A stretch of 64,000 bases of DNA from Streptomyces sp. NRRL B-1140 (GTDB lineage Bacteria; Actinomycetota; Actinomycetes; Streptomycetales; Streptomycetaceae). Each line of letters opens with the position of its first letter. The stretch's first letter is position 1. The notes beneath the pieces were generated by a model that ran no database searches, had not been told where the DNA came from, and was given only the letters and a program-made list of their open reading frames with translations. Made by a program: the position numbers and the translations under genes. Below, in pieces: positions 52,547 to 60,367 of the stretch. Location: assembly GCF_001280065.1 (NCBI RefSeq), contig NZ_LGEA01000148.1:186001-250000 (forward strand), in the 5' to 3' direction.

Positions 52547-53563
52547 TCAGGTCGTGCTCGCGGTACGGCGCTGGACCAGCACGGCGGCGACGATGATCGC
52601 GCCCTTGGCGATCTGCTGGACGTCGCTCTGCAGGTTGTTCAGGGCGAAGATGTTGGTGATCGTGAAGAAGATCAGGACGCCGAGCACCGAGCCGGTGATG
52701 GTGCCCCGGCCGCCGGTGAGCAGGGTGCCGCCGATGATGGCTGCGGCGATGGCGTCGAGTTCGTAGAGGTTGCCGTTGGTGTTCTGGCCGGAGCCCGACA
52801 GGACGATCAGCAGGAAGGCCGCGATGCCGCAGCACAGCCCGGACAGCAGATAGAGGTAGAGCCGCTGGCGGCGGACGTCGATGCCGGCGAGCCGGGCCGC
52901 CTCCGGGTTGCCGCCGACCGCGACCGTGCGGCGGCCGAAGGTGGTGCGGTTGAGCACCAGCCAGCCGATGACCGTGACGACGGCGAACACCAGCACCAGG
53001 GGCGGGATGCCGAGGACGTAGGCGTCGCGCTCGCCCAGGTCCAGCACCGAGGGCACGGTGACGATCTGGGTCTTGCCGTCGGTGATCTGCAGGGCGAGGC
53101 CGCGGGCGGAGGCGAGCATGGCGAGGGTGGCGATGAACGGCACCATCGAGCCGTAGGCGATGAGCACCCCGTTGACCAGGCCGCAGCCCACTCCGACGAC
53201 GATGGCCGTGAAGAGGATGCCCGCGAAGCCGTACTCCTGGGTGGCGACCGTGGTGGCCCACACCGAGGCGAGGGCGACGATCGCGCCGACCGACAGGTCG
53301 ATGCCGCCGGAGACGATGACGAAGGTCATGCCGACGGTGACGACGCCCACCACGGAGGCCTGGGTGAGGACCAGTTGCAGGTTTCGGGCGTCGAGGAACT
53401 CGTCGGGCTTGGTGATGCCGCCGACGACGATCAGTGCGGCGAGCACGCCGAGCAGGGAGAGGGTACGGACGTCGGCACGGGCCGGCAGGCCGCGCCAGGC
53501 CGGGGGCCGGGCCTCGGGCACCTTCGTGGTGCTGTCCCGCGGCGGGGAGACGGGTTGCGTCAT
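52547..53563 (-). CDS. ribose-type (RbsC-like) ABC transporter permease
   Basis: 338 residues with about nine hydrophobic segments. The conserved central block '[24 protein letters not shown]' and the cytoplasmic loop '[36 protein letters not shown]' (coupling helix that meets the ATPase) are typical of RbsC/XylH permeases, as is '[23 protein letters not shown]'. The ATG at 53563 overlaps the TGA of the ATPase gene. Single permease genes of this class form homodimers. Confidence 0.92.
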   Translation of the reverse strand: MTQPVSPPRDSTTKVPEARPPAWRGLPARADVRTLSLLGVLAALIVVGGITKPDEFLDARNLQLVLTQASVVGVVTVGMTFVIVSGGIDLSVGAIVALASVWATTVATQEYGFAGILFTAIVVGVGCGLVNGVLIAYGSMVPFIATLAMLASARGLALQITDGKTQIVTVPSVLDLGERDAYVLGIPPLVLVFAVVTVIGWLVLNRTTFGRRTVAVGGNPEAARLAGIDVRRQRLYLYLLSGLCCGIAAFLLIVLSGSGQNTNGNLYELDAIAAAIIGGTLLTGGRGTITGSVLGVLIFFTITNIFALNNLQSDVQQIAKGAIIVAAVLVQRRTASTT

Positions 53564-55077
53564 GACGCCGGACTTCCTTCCATGACCAGGTCGAGTACGC
53601 GGTGTTCGTCGAGTTCGCGCGCGGGGGCCGTGTGGACGACGCGGCCCTCGCGCAGCACCAGCACGCGGTCGGCGAGGCCGAGCACCTCGGGGACCTCGCT
53701 GGAGACCAGCAGCACGGCGAGGCCCTCGTCGGCGAGGCGGCGGATGACCGCGTAGAGCTCGGCGCGGGCGCCCACGTCGACGCCACGGGTGGGTTCGTCG
53801 AGCAGCAGCACCTTGCAGCCGCGCAGCAGCCAGCGGGCCAGGACGGCCTTCTGCTGGTTGCCACCGGAGAGGGTGCGCACGGGCACGGACGGGTTGTCGG
53901 GCCGGAGCGACAGCTCGCGGGTGGCGGCCCGGGCCGCGCCGAGTTCGGCGCCCCGGTCGATCCAGCCCCCGCGCGAGAAGTGGGACATGGAGGAGACCGA
54001 CACGTTGCGGGTGACGGACTCCAGCATCAGAAGCGCCTGCGCCTTGCGTTCCTCGGGGGCGAGCCCGAGTCCGGCCCGCACGGCGGCCCGCACGCTGCCC
54101 GGCTTCAACGCCACGCCCCCGACCAGCACCTGACCGGCCGTCGGTCTGCGGGCGCCGTAGACGGTCTCCAGGATCTCGGAGCGGCCCGAGCCGACGAGTC
54201 CGGCGAGGCCGACGATCTCACCCGGACGAACCTCCAGGTCGAGCGGCTCGAACTCCCCTTGTCTGGACAGTCCTTGGACGGTCAGCACGGGTTCGCCGGG
54301 CGGCGGCGCGAGAGGCCGGTCGGGGAAGACGTACTCGACGTTGCGGCCCGTCATCAGGGCCACGACCTCGCGGGTCGGCGTCGACTTCGCCGGGAGACCG
54401 TGCGCGACGGCCCGTCCGTCCTTGAGCACCGTCACCCGGTCGCCGATGCGCCGGATCTCCTCCAGACGGTGGGAGATGTAGACGACGGCGACTCCGGCCG
54501 CGGTCAGGTCACCGACGATGCGGAAGAGATTGTCGACCTCGTCCGGGTCGAGGGCGGCGGACGGCTCGTCCATCACGATGAGCCGCACGTCGTGGGAGAG
54601 CGCCCGTGCCATGGACACGATCTGCTGCTGCGCCGCGGGCAGCTCCCCCACGAGCCGGGCCGGATCGATCTCGGCATGGCCGAGCCGCGCGAGGAGAGCG
54701 GCCGTCGACGCCCTGGCCGCCTTGCCGCGGACGACGAATCCCGCGGCGGTCGGCTCATGTCCGAGGTGGACGTTCTCGGCGACCGACAGGTGCTCCACCA
54801 GGTCGAGTTCCTGGTAGATGGTGGCGATGCCCAGGCGCATCGCGGCGATCGGCGAGCGGAGGGTGACCTCCTCGCCGCGCCATCGGAGTCGGCCGGTGTC
54901 GGGCTGGTGGGCGCCGGCCAGCACCTTGATGAGGGTGGACTTGCCGGCCCCGTTCTGGCCGAGCAGGCAGTGCACCTCGCCGGCCTGGACGTCGAGGTCG
55001 ACGCCGTCGAGGGCCCGGACTCCGGGGAACGACTTGGTGATGCCGGACATGCTGAGCAGCGGTGGTTCTGGTGCCAT
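53560..55077 (-). CDS. ribose-type ABC transporter ATPase with two nucleotide-binding domains
   Basis: 505 residues from the ATG at 55077. The first domain has 'GQNGAGKSTLIKVLAG' (Walker A, near residue 38) and 'RLIVMDEPSAALDPDEV' (Walker B), with a weak signature ('ELPAAQQQIVSMA'). The second has 'GLVGSGRSEILETVYG', a degenerate Walker A as usual in RbsA, 'LSGGNQQKAVLARWLL' and 'LLLDEPTRGVDVGAR'. It energises import of the sugar bound by the lipoprotein. It is the first gene of the transporter unit; the 248-bp gap to the ROK gene contains a 32-bp tandem array. Confidence 0.92.
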   Translation of the reverse strand: MAPEPPLLSMSGITKSFPGVRALDGVDLDVQAGEVHCLLGQNGAGKSTLIKVLAGAHQPDTGRLRWRGEEVTLRSPIAAMRLGIATIYQELDLVEHLSVAENVHLGHEPTAAGFVVRGKAARASTAALLARLGHAEIDPARLVGELPAAQQQIVSMARALSHDVRLIVMDEPSAALDPDEVDNLFRIVGDLTAAGVAVVYISHRLEEIRRIGDRVTVLKDGRAVAHGLPAKSTPTREVVALMTGRNVEYVFPDRPLAPPPGEPVLTVQGLSRQGEFEPLDLEVRPGEIVGLAGLVGSGRSEILETVYGARRPTAGQVLVGGVALKPGSVRAAVRAGLGLAPEERKAQALLMLESVTRNVSVSSMSHFSRGGWIDRGAELGAARAATRELSLRPDNPSVPVRTLSGGNQQKAVLARWLLRGCKVLLLDEPTRGVDVGARAELYAVIRRLADEGLAVLLVSSEVPEVLGLADRVLVLREGRVVHTAPARELDEHRVLDLVMEGSPAS

Positions 55078-55131
55078 GAGGTCCCCTTGGCGGGCGTGCG
55101 GGCCGGTTTCAGGGCAGGGCAGAGCAGGGCG

Positions 55132-55259
55132 CTGTGCGGTGAGCCGTGCTGTGGTGCGGGGCACTGTGCGGTGAGCCGTGCTGTGGTGCGGGGCACTGTG
55201 CGGTGAGCCGTGCTGTGGTGCGGGGCACTGTGCGGTGAGCCGTGCTGTGGTGCAGGGCG
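55132..55259. repeat. four-copy 32-bp tandem repeat upstream of the ABC importer
   Basis: Copies start with CTGTGCGGTGAGCCGTGCTG at 55132, 55164, 55196 and 55228, nearly identical. Two diverged units containing GACTGCGGGCTGTCGTGCGG follow up to 55325. There are no unique spacers, so it is not a CRISPR. It occupies the leader of the importer operon. Confidence 0.9.
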
Positions 55260-55324
55260 CAGTGCCGGTGACTGCGGGCTGTCGTGCGGGGCGCTGTGCG
55301 GTGACTGCGGGCTGTCGTGCGGGG

Positions 55325-56515
55325 CTACGCGGGAGAGAACAGGTGGTCGCTGATGAGCCGGGCCCCGCCGGTCACTCCGGCGGCGGCGCCCAACTCACCC
55401 AGGACGATGGGCAGATTGCCGGTCGCCAGCGGCAGCGACTGGCGGTAGACCTGGGTGCGGATCGCGGCGAGCAGGGTGTGGCCGAGCCCGGTCACCCCGC
55501 CGCCGATCACCACCAGGCCCGGGTTGAAGAAGCTGACCAGACCGGCGATGACCTGGCCGGTGCGGTTGCCGCCCTCGCGGATCAGATCGAGGGCGGTGGC
55601 GTCACCGGCGGCGGCCGCGGCGGCGACGTCGACGGCGGTGAGGCCGCCGTTGGTCTCCAGCCGCGAGGCCAGTTCGGCCGAGAGGCCCTGCTGTGCGGCC
55701 TCCGTGGCGTCGCGGGCCAGGGCTGCCCCGCTGAAGTGGGCCTCCAGGCAGCCCCGGTTGCCGCAGGCGCAGGGGCGGCCGTCAGGGACGGCCTGGATGT
55801 GCCCGATGTCGCCTGCACTGCCCGTCGTCCCGCGGTAGACCTCACCGCCGACGACGATGCCGCAGCCGATGCCGGTGCCGATCTTGACGCAGAGGAAGTC
55901 GGCGACGGTGCGGGCGATGCCCGCGTGCTGCTCCCCCATCGCCATCAGGTTCACGTCGTTGTCGACCATGACCGGGCAGCCGAGCTCCTGGCTGAGCGCC
56001 TCCCGCACGGGAAAGCCGTCCCAGCCGGGCATGATCGGCGGTGCCACCGGGATGCCCTCGGGGAAGCGGACCGGGCCCGGGACGCCGATGCCGGCGCCGT
56101 CGAACCCCTCCGCGAGCCCGGAGGCCCTCAGCTTCGCGGCCATGGCGAGGACCTGCTCGAAGACCGCGACGGGGCCTTCGCGCACGTCCATGGGATGGTT
56201 GAGGTGCCCGAGTGTCTCCAGCTCGGCGTTGGTGACGGCGACATCGACCGAGGTCGCGCCGATGTCGACGCCGAGGAAGCGCAGTTCGGGGTTGAGCCGG
56301 ATGTTGTGCGAGCGGCGGCCGCCGCGCGAGGCTGCGAGTCCGTCGGCCACGACCAGCCCCGTCTCCAGCAGCCGGTCCACCTCCACGGCCAGCTTGGACC
56401 GCGAGAGGTCGACCTGGTCGCCCAGCTGGGCACGGGAGTTGGCGCCGCCGTCACGCAACAGCTTGAGCAGCCGGGCCTGGTGGGCGTTTCCGGGTCGTGC
56501 GGTCATACGTCTCAC
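55325..56515 (-). CDS. ROK-family transcriptional repressor/sugar kinase-like protein
   Basis: 396 residues from a GTG at 56515, chosen because GGGGAGG lies five to six bases upstream; an ATG at 56506 is the alternative. The N-terminal winged helix is 'NAHQARLLKLLRDGGANSRAQLGDQVDLSRSKLAVEVDRLLETGLV'. The ROK domain has 'LGVDIGATSVDVAV' (phosphate loop), 'CVKIGTGIGCGIVVGGEVYRG', 'GDIGHI' and the zinc cluster 'CACGNRGCLEA'. The presence of the DNA-binding head marks a NagC/XylR-type repressor that senses a sugar. It is upstream of the importer genes and probably regulates them. Confidence 0.9.
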   Translation of the reverse strand: MRRMTARPGNAHQARLLKLLRDGGANSRAQLGDQVDLSRSKLAVEVDRLLETGLVVADGLAASRGGRRSHNIRLNPELRFLGVDIGATSVDVAVTNAELETLGHLNHPMDVREGPVAVFEQVLAMAAKLRASGLAEGFDGAGIGVPGPVRFPEGIPVAPPIMPGWDGFPVREALSQELGCPVMVDNDVNLMAMGEQHAGIARTVADFLCVKIGTGIGCGIVVGGEVYRGTTGSAGDIGHIQAVPDGRPCACGNRGCLEAHFSGAALARDATEAAQQGLSAELASRLETNGGLTAVDVAAAAAAGDATALDLIREGGNRTGQVIAGLVSFFNPGLVVIGGGVTGLGHTLLAAIRTQVYRQSLPLATGNLPIVLGELGAAAGVTGGARLISDHLFSPA

Positions 56516-56665
56516 GAGCCCCTCCCCGCCTCGATCGGCCTGTCCGCGCCGGTTCTGCGCCACCGCTGTGGCTTGCTTTCGGAGGGAACGTAGCAGCGGC
56601 TGCCGGGGGTGGGAAGAAGTCGCGCAGGAATTGGCCCTCACTTCTTCCACTCACAGGACAAAGAA

Positions 56666-56708
56666 GCCGCCAACGCCTGCCCCGCATCGCGAGGCAGGCG
56701 TTGGCGGC
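56666..56708 (-). terminator. 16-bp perfect hairpin after the GntR gene
   Basis: GCCGCCAACGCCTGCC (56666-56681) and its exact complement (56693-56708) with an 11-base loop, 39 bp past the stop of the GntR gene. Confidence 0.85.
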
Positions 56709-56746
56709 GTCACGAACGTGCCGCGGCGTTCTGACGTGCCGCGGCG

Positions 56747-57424
56747 CTACGCGCGCGCCCGCGCGTGGTACGAGTGCCGCGTGTGCTCGGTGTGTGCACG
56801 CATCAACTGGGTGGCGCGCTGTTCGTCCCGGTCGGCGACCGCGGCGATCAGTTCGCGGTGCTCGATCCAGGACTGGCTGCCGCGCTGCCGGGCCACCGGT
56901 GTGTAGTACCAGCGCACGCGCCGGTCGACCTGGGCGGCGAGTTCGGCGAGGACCGCGTTGCCCGCAAGCTCCATGATCTTGGCGTGGAAGCGGGCGTTCA
57001 TGGCGACGGCACCGTCCACGTCGTCGGCCTCGACGGCCCTCTCGCCCTCCGCGCACAGAGCTTCCAGGGCAGCGATGCCCGCGCTGTTGGCGCCCGCCGC
57101 CGCGAGCCGTGCCGCCTCGGCCTCCAGGAGCGTACGGACGGTGAGGAGCTGGTCGGCCTCCTGCTCCGTCGGCTCGTGCACGAACGCGCCCTGGGCGGGC
57201 CGCAGATCCACCCACCCCTCGGTGTTGAGCCGCTGCAGCGCCTCGCGCACCGGCTGCCGCGAGACCCCGAGATGCCCGGCGAGTTCGCTCTCGACGAGAT
57301 GCTGGCCGGGCTGCAGCGCGCGGGTGGTGATGAGTTCGAGCAGTGCCTCGTAGACGCGGTCGCGCAGCGGACCCGGGCGTTCCAGCTTGGGTACCGCCCC
57401 TTGGGGCAGGCCTGTCGACAGCAT
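56747..57424 (-). CDS. FCD-domain GntR-family transcriptional regulator
   Basis: 225 residues from the ATG at 57424 (GGAGGGGG upstream). Residues about 15-75 are the winged helix: 'LRDRVYEALLELITTRALQPGQHLVESELAGHLGVSRQPVREALQRLNTEGWV'. Residues about 90-215 form the all-helical FCD ligand domain ('LLTVRTLLEAEAARLA', 'NARFHAKIMELAGN', 'WIEHRELIAAVADRDEQRATQLMRAHTEHT') with the Asp/His residues that commonly bind a metal and a carboxylate. FadR-type members often sense organic acids. It sits beside the third oxlT/panE/fdh unit, and motifs in its own promoter recur in the oxalate-related promoters, so it is the likely regulator of that system. Confidence 0.88.
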   Translation of the reverse strand: MLSTGLPQGAVPKLERPGPLRDRVYEALLELITTRALQPGQHLVESELAGHLGVSRQPVREALQRLNTEGWVDLRPAQGAFVHEPTEQEADQLLTVRTLLEAEAARLAAAGANSAGIAALEALCAEGERAVEADDVDGAVAMNARFHAKIMELAGNAVLAELAAQVDRRVRWYYTPVARQRGSQSWIEHRELIAAVADRDEQRATQLMRAHTEHTRHSYHARARA

Positions 57425-57499
57425 CGCGGTCCCCCTCCTCGGCAGGGCCGTGCACAACGCGGCGCGAGCCGGTATCGCCGCAGAGTCAGTATTGATTGT

Positions 57500-57513
57500 C
57501 TTTCGTCTACAGT
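57500..57513. promoter_or_regulatory. candidate auto-operator of the GntR regulator
   Basis: TTCGTCTAC (57502-57510) and, on the other strand, ACTGTAGAC (57513-57505) lie in an A/T-rich stretch 76-89 bp before the GntR start. They resemble TTCGTCGAC and ACTGTA elements at 28304 and 60257-60279. Confidence 0.45.
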
Positions 57514-57580
57514 CTACGGCGCACAAGAGCCAGGCTTTCGGGGAGTTGAGCGCGTCACACCGCCGGGGACCGGGCCCGGT

Positions 57581-58519
57581 TCAGGGGCAGCGGACGACCT
57601 GACCCGCGTAGGACAGGTTCCCGCCGAAGCCGAACAGCAGCACCGGGTCGCCGGTGGCGATCGCCCCCTGCTCGACCAGCTTCGAGAAGGCCAGCGGGAT
57701 GCTCGCGGCCGAGGTGTTGCCGGACTCCGTGACATCACGCGCGACGACCGCGTTGACCGCGCCGATCTTCTCCGCGAGGGGTTCGATGATGCGCAGGTTC
57801 GCCTGGTGCAGCACGACCCCCGCGAGATCGGCGGGCTCCAGCCCGGCCCGCTCGCAGGCCCGGCGTGCGATGGGCGGGAGCTGTGTGGTGGCCCAGCGGT
57901 AGACGCTCTGGCCCTCCTGGGCGAAGCGTGGCGGGGTGCCCTCGATGCGCACCGCGTGGCCCATCTCGGGCACCGAGCCCCACAGCACCGGCCCGATCCC
58001 CGCCTCGCCCGCGGCCTCCACCACCGCGGCTCCCGCCCCGTCGCCGACGAGCACGCATGTGCTGCGGTCGCTCCAGTCGGTCACCTCGGACATCTTGTCG
58101 GCCCCGATGACCAGCGCCCGGCTCGCGCCCCCCGCGCGCACGGCGTGGTCGGCCGTGGCCAGGGCGTGGGTGAATCCGGCGCACACCACGTTGAGGTCCA
58201 TGGTGGCGGCCTGCGGGACGCCCAGGCGGGCCGCCACCCGGGCGGCCATGTTGGGCGAGCGGTCGACGGCGGTGGAGGTGGCGACCAGCACCAGGTCGAT
58301 GTCCGCCGGGGTCAGTCCGGCCGCGGCCAGGGCCTTGGCGGCGGCGTGGGCCGCCAGTTCGTCGACCGGCTCGTCGGGGCCTGCGATGTGACGCGTGCGG
58401 ATGCCCACCCGGCTCCTGATCCACTCGTCACTGGTGTCCACCAGGCCCGCCAGGTCCTCGTTGGTGAGCACCTTGGCGGGCTGGTAGTGGCCGACGGCGG
58501 CGATGCGCGAGCCGTTCAT
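57581..58519 (-). CDS. 3-oxoacyl-ACP synthase III (FabH-like)
   Basis: 312 residues from the ATG at 58519. The thiolase fold of KAS III is complete: 'SRIAAVGHYQPAKVLTNEDLAGLVDTSDEWIRSRVGIRTRHIA' at the start, the acylated Cys113 in 'NVVCAGFTHAL', the His in 'VVLHQANLRI' and the Asn in 'ESGNTSAAS', and the end 'LLFGFGGNLSYAGQVVR'. FabH condenses acyl-CoA with malonyl-ACP. It is away from fatty-acid genes, next to the GntR regulator and the oxlT unit. It may be a specialised copy or serve an acyl transfer of another kind; its link to oxalate metabolism is not clear. Confidence 0.88.
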   Translation of the reverse strand: MNGSRIAAVGHYQPAKVLTNEDLAGLVDTSDEWIRSRVGIRTRHIAGPDEPVDELAAHAAAKALAAAGLTPADIDLVLVATSTAVDRSPNMAARVAARLGVPQAATMDLNVVCAGFTHALATADHAVRAGGASRALVIGADKMSEVTDWSDRSTCVLVGDGAGAAVVEAAGEAGIGPVLWGSVPEMGHAVRIEGTPPRFAQEGQSVYRWATTQLPPIARRACERAGLEPADLAGVVLHQANLRIIEPLAEKIGAVNAVVARDVTESGNTSAASIPLAFSKLVEQGAIATGDPVLLFGFGGNLSYAGQVVRCP

Positions 58520-58689
58520 TGGGTGGGTCCCCCTCGTTTCCTTGGGTAGCGGATCCACCAGTCTGATCAGTGACTCACGGGTACGAGGGCAGCCAAGGTG
58601 ACAGGAAACGGGCGCCGGCGTTGTCAGCTTCGGTCAGGAGCCCGGACGCCCGGACACCTGTCGAACGCCCACCCGGCGCCCCGGTTCGC

Positions 58690-58830
58690 CTACCCGGTGA
58701 AGAGCTGCGTGGCCTTGCGGACGAGCTCGTAGAGCCCGTAGGCGAGCGGTACGCCCACCCACATCCAGGCGAGGGTGATGAGCCACCGGCGGTCCTGGCT
58801 AGGCGGACTCTGACTGCTGTCGCTCGGCAC
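58690..58830 (-). CDS. MFS transporter small subunit, 46 residues
   Basis: GTG at 58830 with AAGGAGG six bases upstream, inside the last codons of the carrier gene in another frame. The peptide is 'MPSDSSQSPPSQDRRW', one membrane helix 'LITLAWMWVGVPLAYGLYEL' and a short basic tail ending 'KATQLFTG'. Small single-helix proteins of this look are annotated beside OxlT-type carriers in actinobacteria as MFS transporter small subunit. The 32-bp overlap means coupled translation and one-to-one synthesis. Probably packs against the carrier in the membrane. The evidence is the ribosome site, overlap, composition and my recollection of the family. Confidence 0.75.
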   Translation of the reverse strand: MPSDSSQSPPSQDRRWLITLAWMWVGVPLAYGLYELVRKATQLFTG

Positions 58831-60133
58831 GGGCGGCCTCCTTCGGGGCGGGGACGTGGTGGCGGGGGTCGACGGGCCGGACGAGTTCGTTGGCGACGAA
58901 GCCGACGACGAGCAGCCCGATCATGATCACGAAGGACAGCCCGTACAGGGACGCGCCGTGCCGGCCCGCCTCCTCCTGCCGGTCGGCGATCCAGTTCACG
59001 ATCAGTGGGCCGAGCACCCCGGCCGTGGACCAGGCGGTGAGCAACCGCCCGTGGATGGCGCCGACCTGGTACGTGCCGAACAGGTCCTTCAGATAGGCCG
59101 GAACCGTGGCGAAACCGCCGCCGTAGAAGGAGAGGATGACCAGCGCGCACAGGATGAACAGCGGCCTGGAGGAGTCGCCGAACAGGGCGATGAGGGCGTA
59201 CATCAGGGCGCCGACGCCCAGGTAGACGCGGTAGATGTTCTTGCGGCCGATGAGGTCGGAGGTGGAGGACCAGCCGATGCGGCCGGCCATGTTCGCGGCG
59301 GACAGCAGCGCGACGAAACCGGCGGCGGCGGTCACCGACACCGGAGTGGGGGTGTCGGCGAAGAAGTCCGTGATCATCGGCGCGGCCTTCTCCAGGATGC
59401 CGATGCCGGCGGTGACGTTCATGCAGAGCACGATCCACAGGAGCCAGAACTGGGGTGTGCGCACCGCCTGGTTCGCGGACACCTGCGGGCCGGTGGGGGC
59501 TTGTCGCGCAGTTTCCCGCGCCCCTACGGCGTGACGCGGAACCCGGACCAGCAGCACCCCCAGCAGCATGAAGACGGCGTACGACAGACCGTGCACGAGG
59601 AAGGCGAGCGCGATGCCGGTGCTGTCGCCGCCGAACGACTCCAGCATCCGGGCCGACCAGGGCGAGGCGATGAGCGCGCCGCCGCCGAAGCCCATGATGG
59701 CGATGCCGGTGGCCATGCCGGGCCGGTCCGGGAACCACTTGATCAGGGTGGAGACGGGTGAGATGTAGCCGATGCCGAGACCGATGCCACCGACGAAGCC
59801 GTAGCCGAGGACGATCAGCCAGTACTGCTCCAGGGAGGCGCCCAGCGCGGAGAGCAGGAAGCCGGAGGAGAAGCAGATCAGGGCGACGGTCATCGCCCAG
59901 CGCGGGCCGTTGCGCTCCACGAGCGTGCCGCCGAACGCGGCGGACAGGCCCAGCATGACGATGCCCAGCTGGAAGGGCAGCGCGCTCTGTGTGCCGCTGA
60001 GGCCGAGCGCGGACTCCAGGGGCGGCTTGAACACGCTCCAGGCGTAGGCCTGGCCGATGGAGAGATGTACGGAGAGAGCGGCGGGCGGAACGAGCCAGCG
60101 GCTCCAGCCCGGGGGCGCTACTGGGGGACTCAT
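58799..60133 (-). CDS. OxlT-type MFS carrier 3 (oxalate:formate antiporter family)
   Basis: 444 residues with about twelve membrane segments. It begins 'WSRWLVPPAALSVHLSIGQAYAWSVFKPPLESALGLS', very typical of OxlT, then 'GIGLGIGYISPVSTLIKWFPDRPGMATGIAIMGFGGGALI', 'NMAGRIGWSSTSDLIGRKNIYRVYLG' and 'LSFYGGGFATVPAYLKDLFGTYQVGAIHGRLLTAWSTAG'. It is closer to classical OxlT than the two tandem carriers at 33.6-36.4 kb. The central loop contains a copy of a dispersed repeat. It is divergent from panE, and its 3' end overlaps the small-subunit gene. Confidence 0.9.
   Translation of the reverse strand: MSPPVAPPGWSRWLVPPAALSVHLSIGQAYAWSVFKPPLESALGLSGTQSALPFQLGIVMLGLSAAFGGTLVERNGPRWAMTVALICFSSGFLLSALGASLEQYWLIVLGYGFVGGIGLGIGYISPVSTLIKWFPDRPGMATGIAIMGFGGGALIASPWSARMLESFGGDSTGIALAFLVHGLSYAVFMLLGVLLVRVPRHAVGARETARQAPTGPQVSANQAVRTPQFWLLWIVLCMNVTAGIGILEKAAPMITDFFADTPTPVSVTAAAGFVALLSAANMAGRIGWSSTSDLIGRKNIYRVYLGVGALMYALIALFGDSSRPLFILCALVILSFYGGGFATVPAYLKDLFGTYQVGAIHGRLLTAWSTAGVLGPLIVNWIADRQEEAGRHGASLYGLSFVIMIGLLVVGFVANELVRPVDPRHHVPAPKEAARAERQQSESA
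59483..59529. repeat. dispersed Streptomyces repeat copy inside the carrier gene
   Basis: The run containing TTGTCGCGCAGTTTCCCGCG then CCCCTACGG resembles a short G+C-rich repeat scattered in Streptomyces genomes (GGGGCGCGGGGAACTGCGCG type), usually between genes. Here it is read in frame and encodes the central cytoplasmic loop of the carrier ('GARETARQAPTGPQ'). Confidence 0.55.
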
Positions 60134-60256
60134 GAACCCCGGACGGTAGGGATCCAGTGGGCAGTTGGGAAGGCGGCGCGTCGACCGTATGCGGTGAACG
60201 GTGTCCGGCCTGCGCCGAACGGTCGGTGCACACACTCTTGCCCACCCAACCTCCAT

Positions 60257-60279
60257 ACTGTAGACAATATTTCGTCGAC
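60257..60279. promoter_or_regulatory. candidate GntR operator between oxlT and panE
   Basis: ACTGTAGACAATAT (60257-60270) is followed directly by TTCGTCGAC (60271-60279). The first part matches ACTGTATGCAATGT at 28311 in 11 of 14 positions; the second is identical to 28304-28312. It is centred in the divergent promoter, 89 bp from panE. Confidence 0.55.
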
Positions 60280-60367
60280 ACAAGCCGTCCGCGAGCCACC
60301 CGCGACCCGTCTGCGGCCGGTCGGCAGCCACCTCCGCGGTATCCCTCAAACCGAACGGAGTGTTCCC

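Noticed and set aside
55132..55325. CRISPR-like array
   Set aside because: The repeats are directly tandem with no unique spacers, and no cas genes are nearby.
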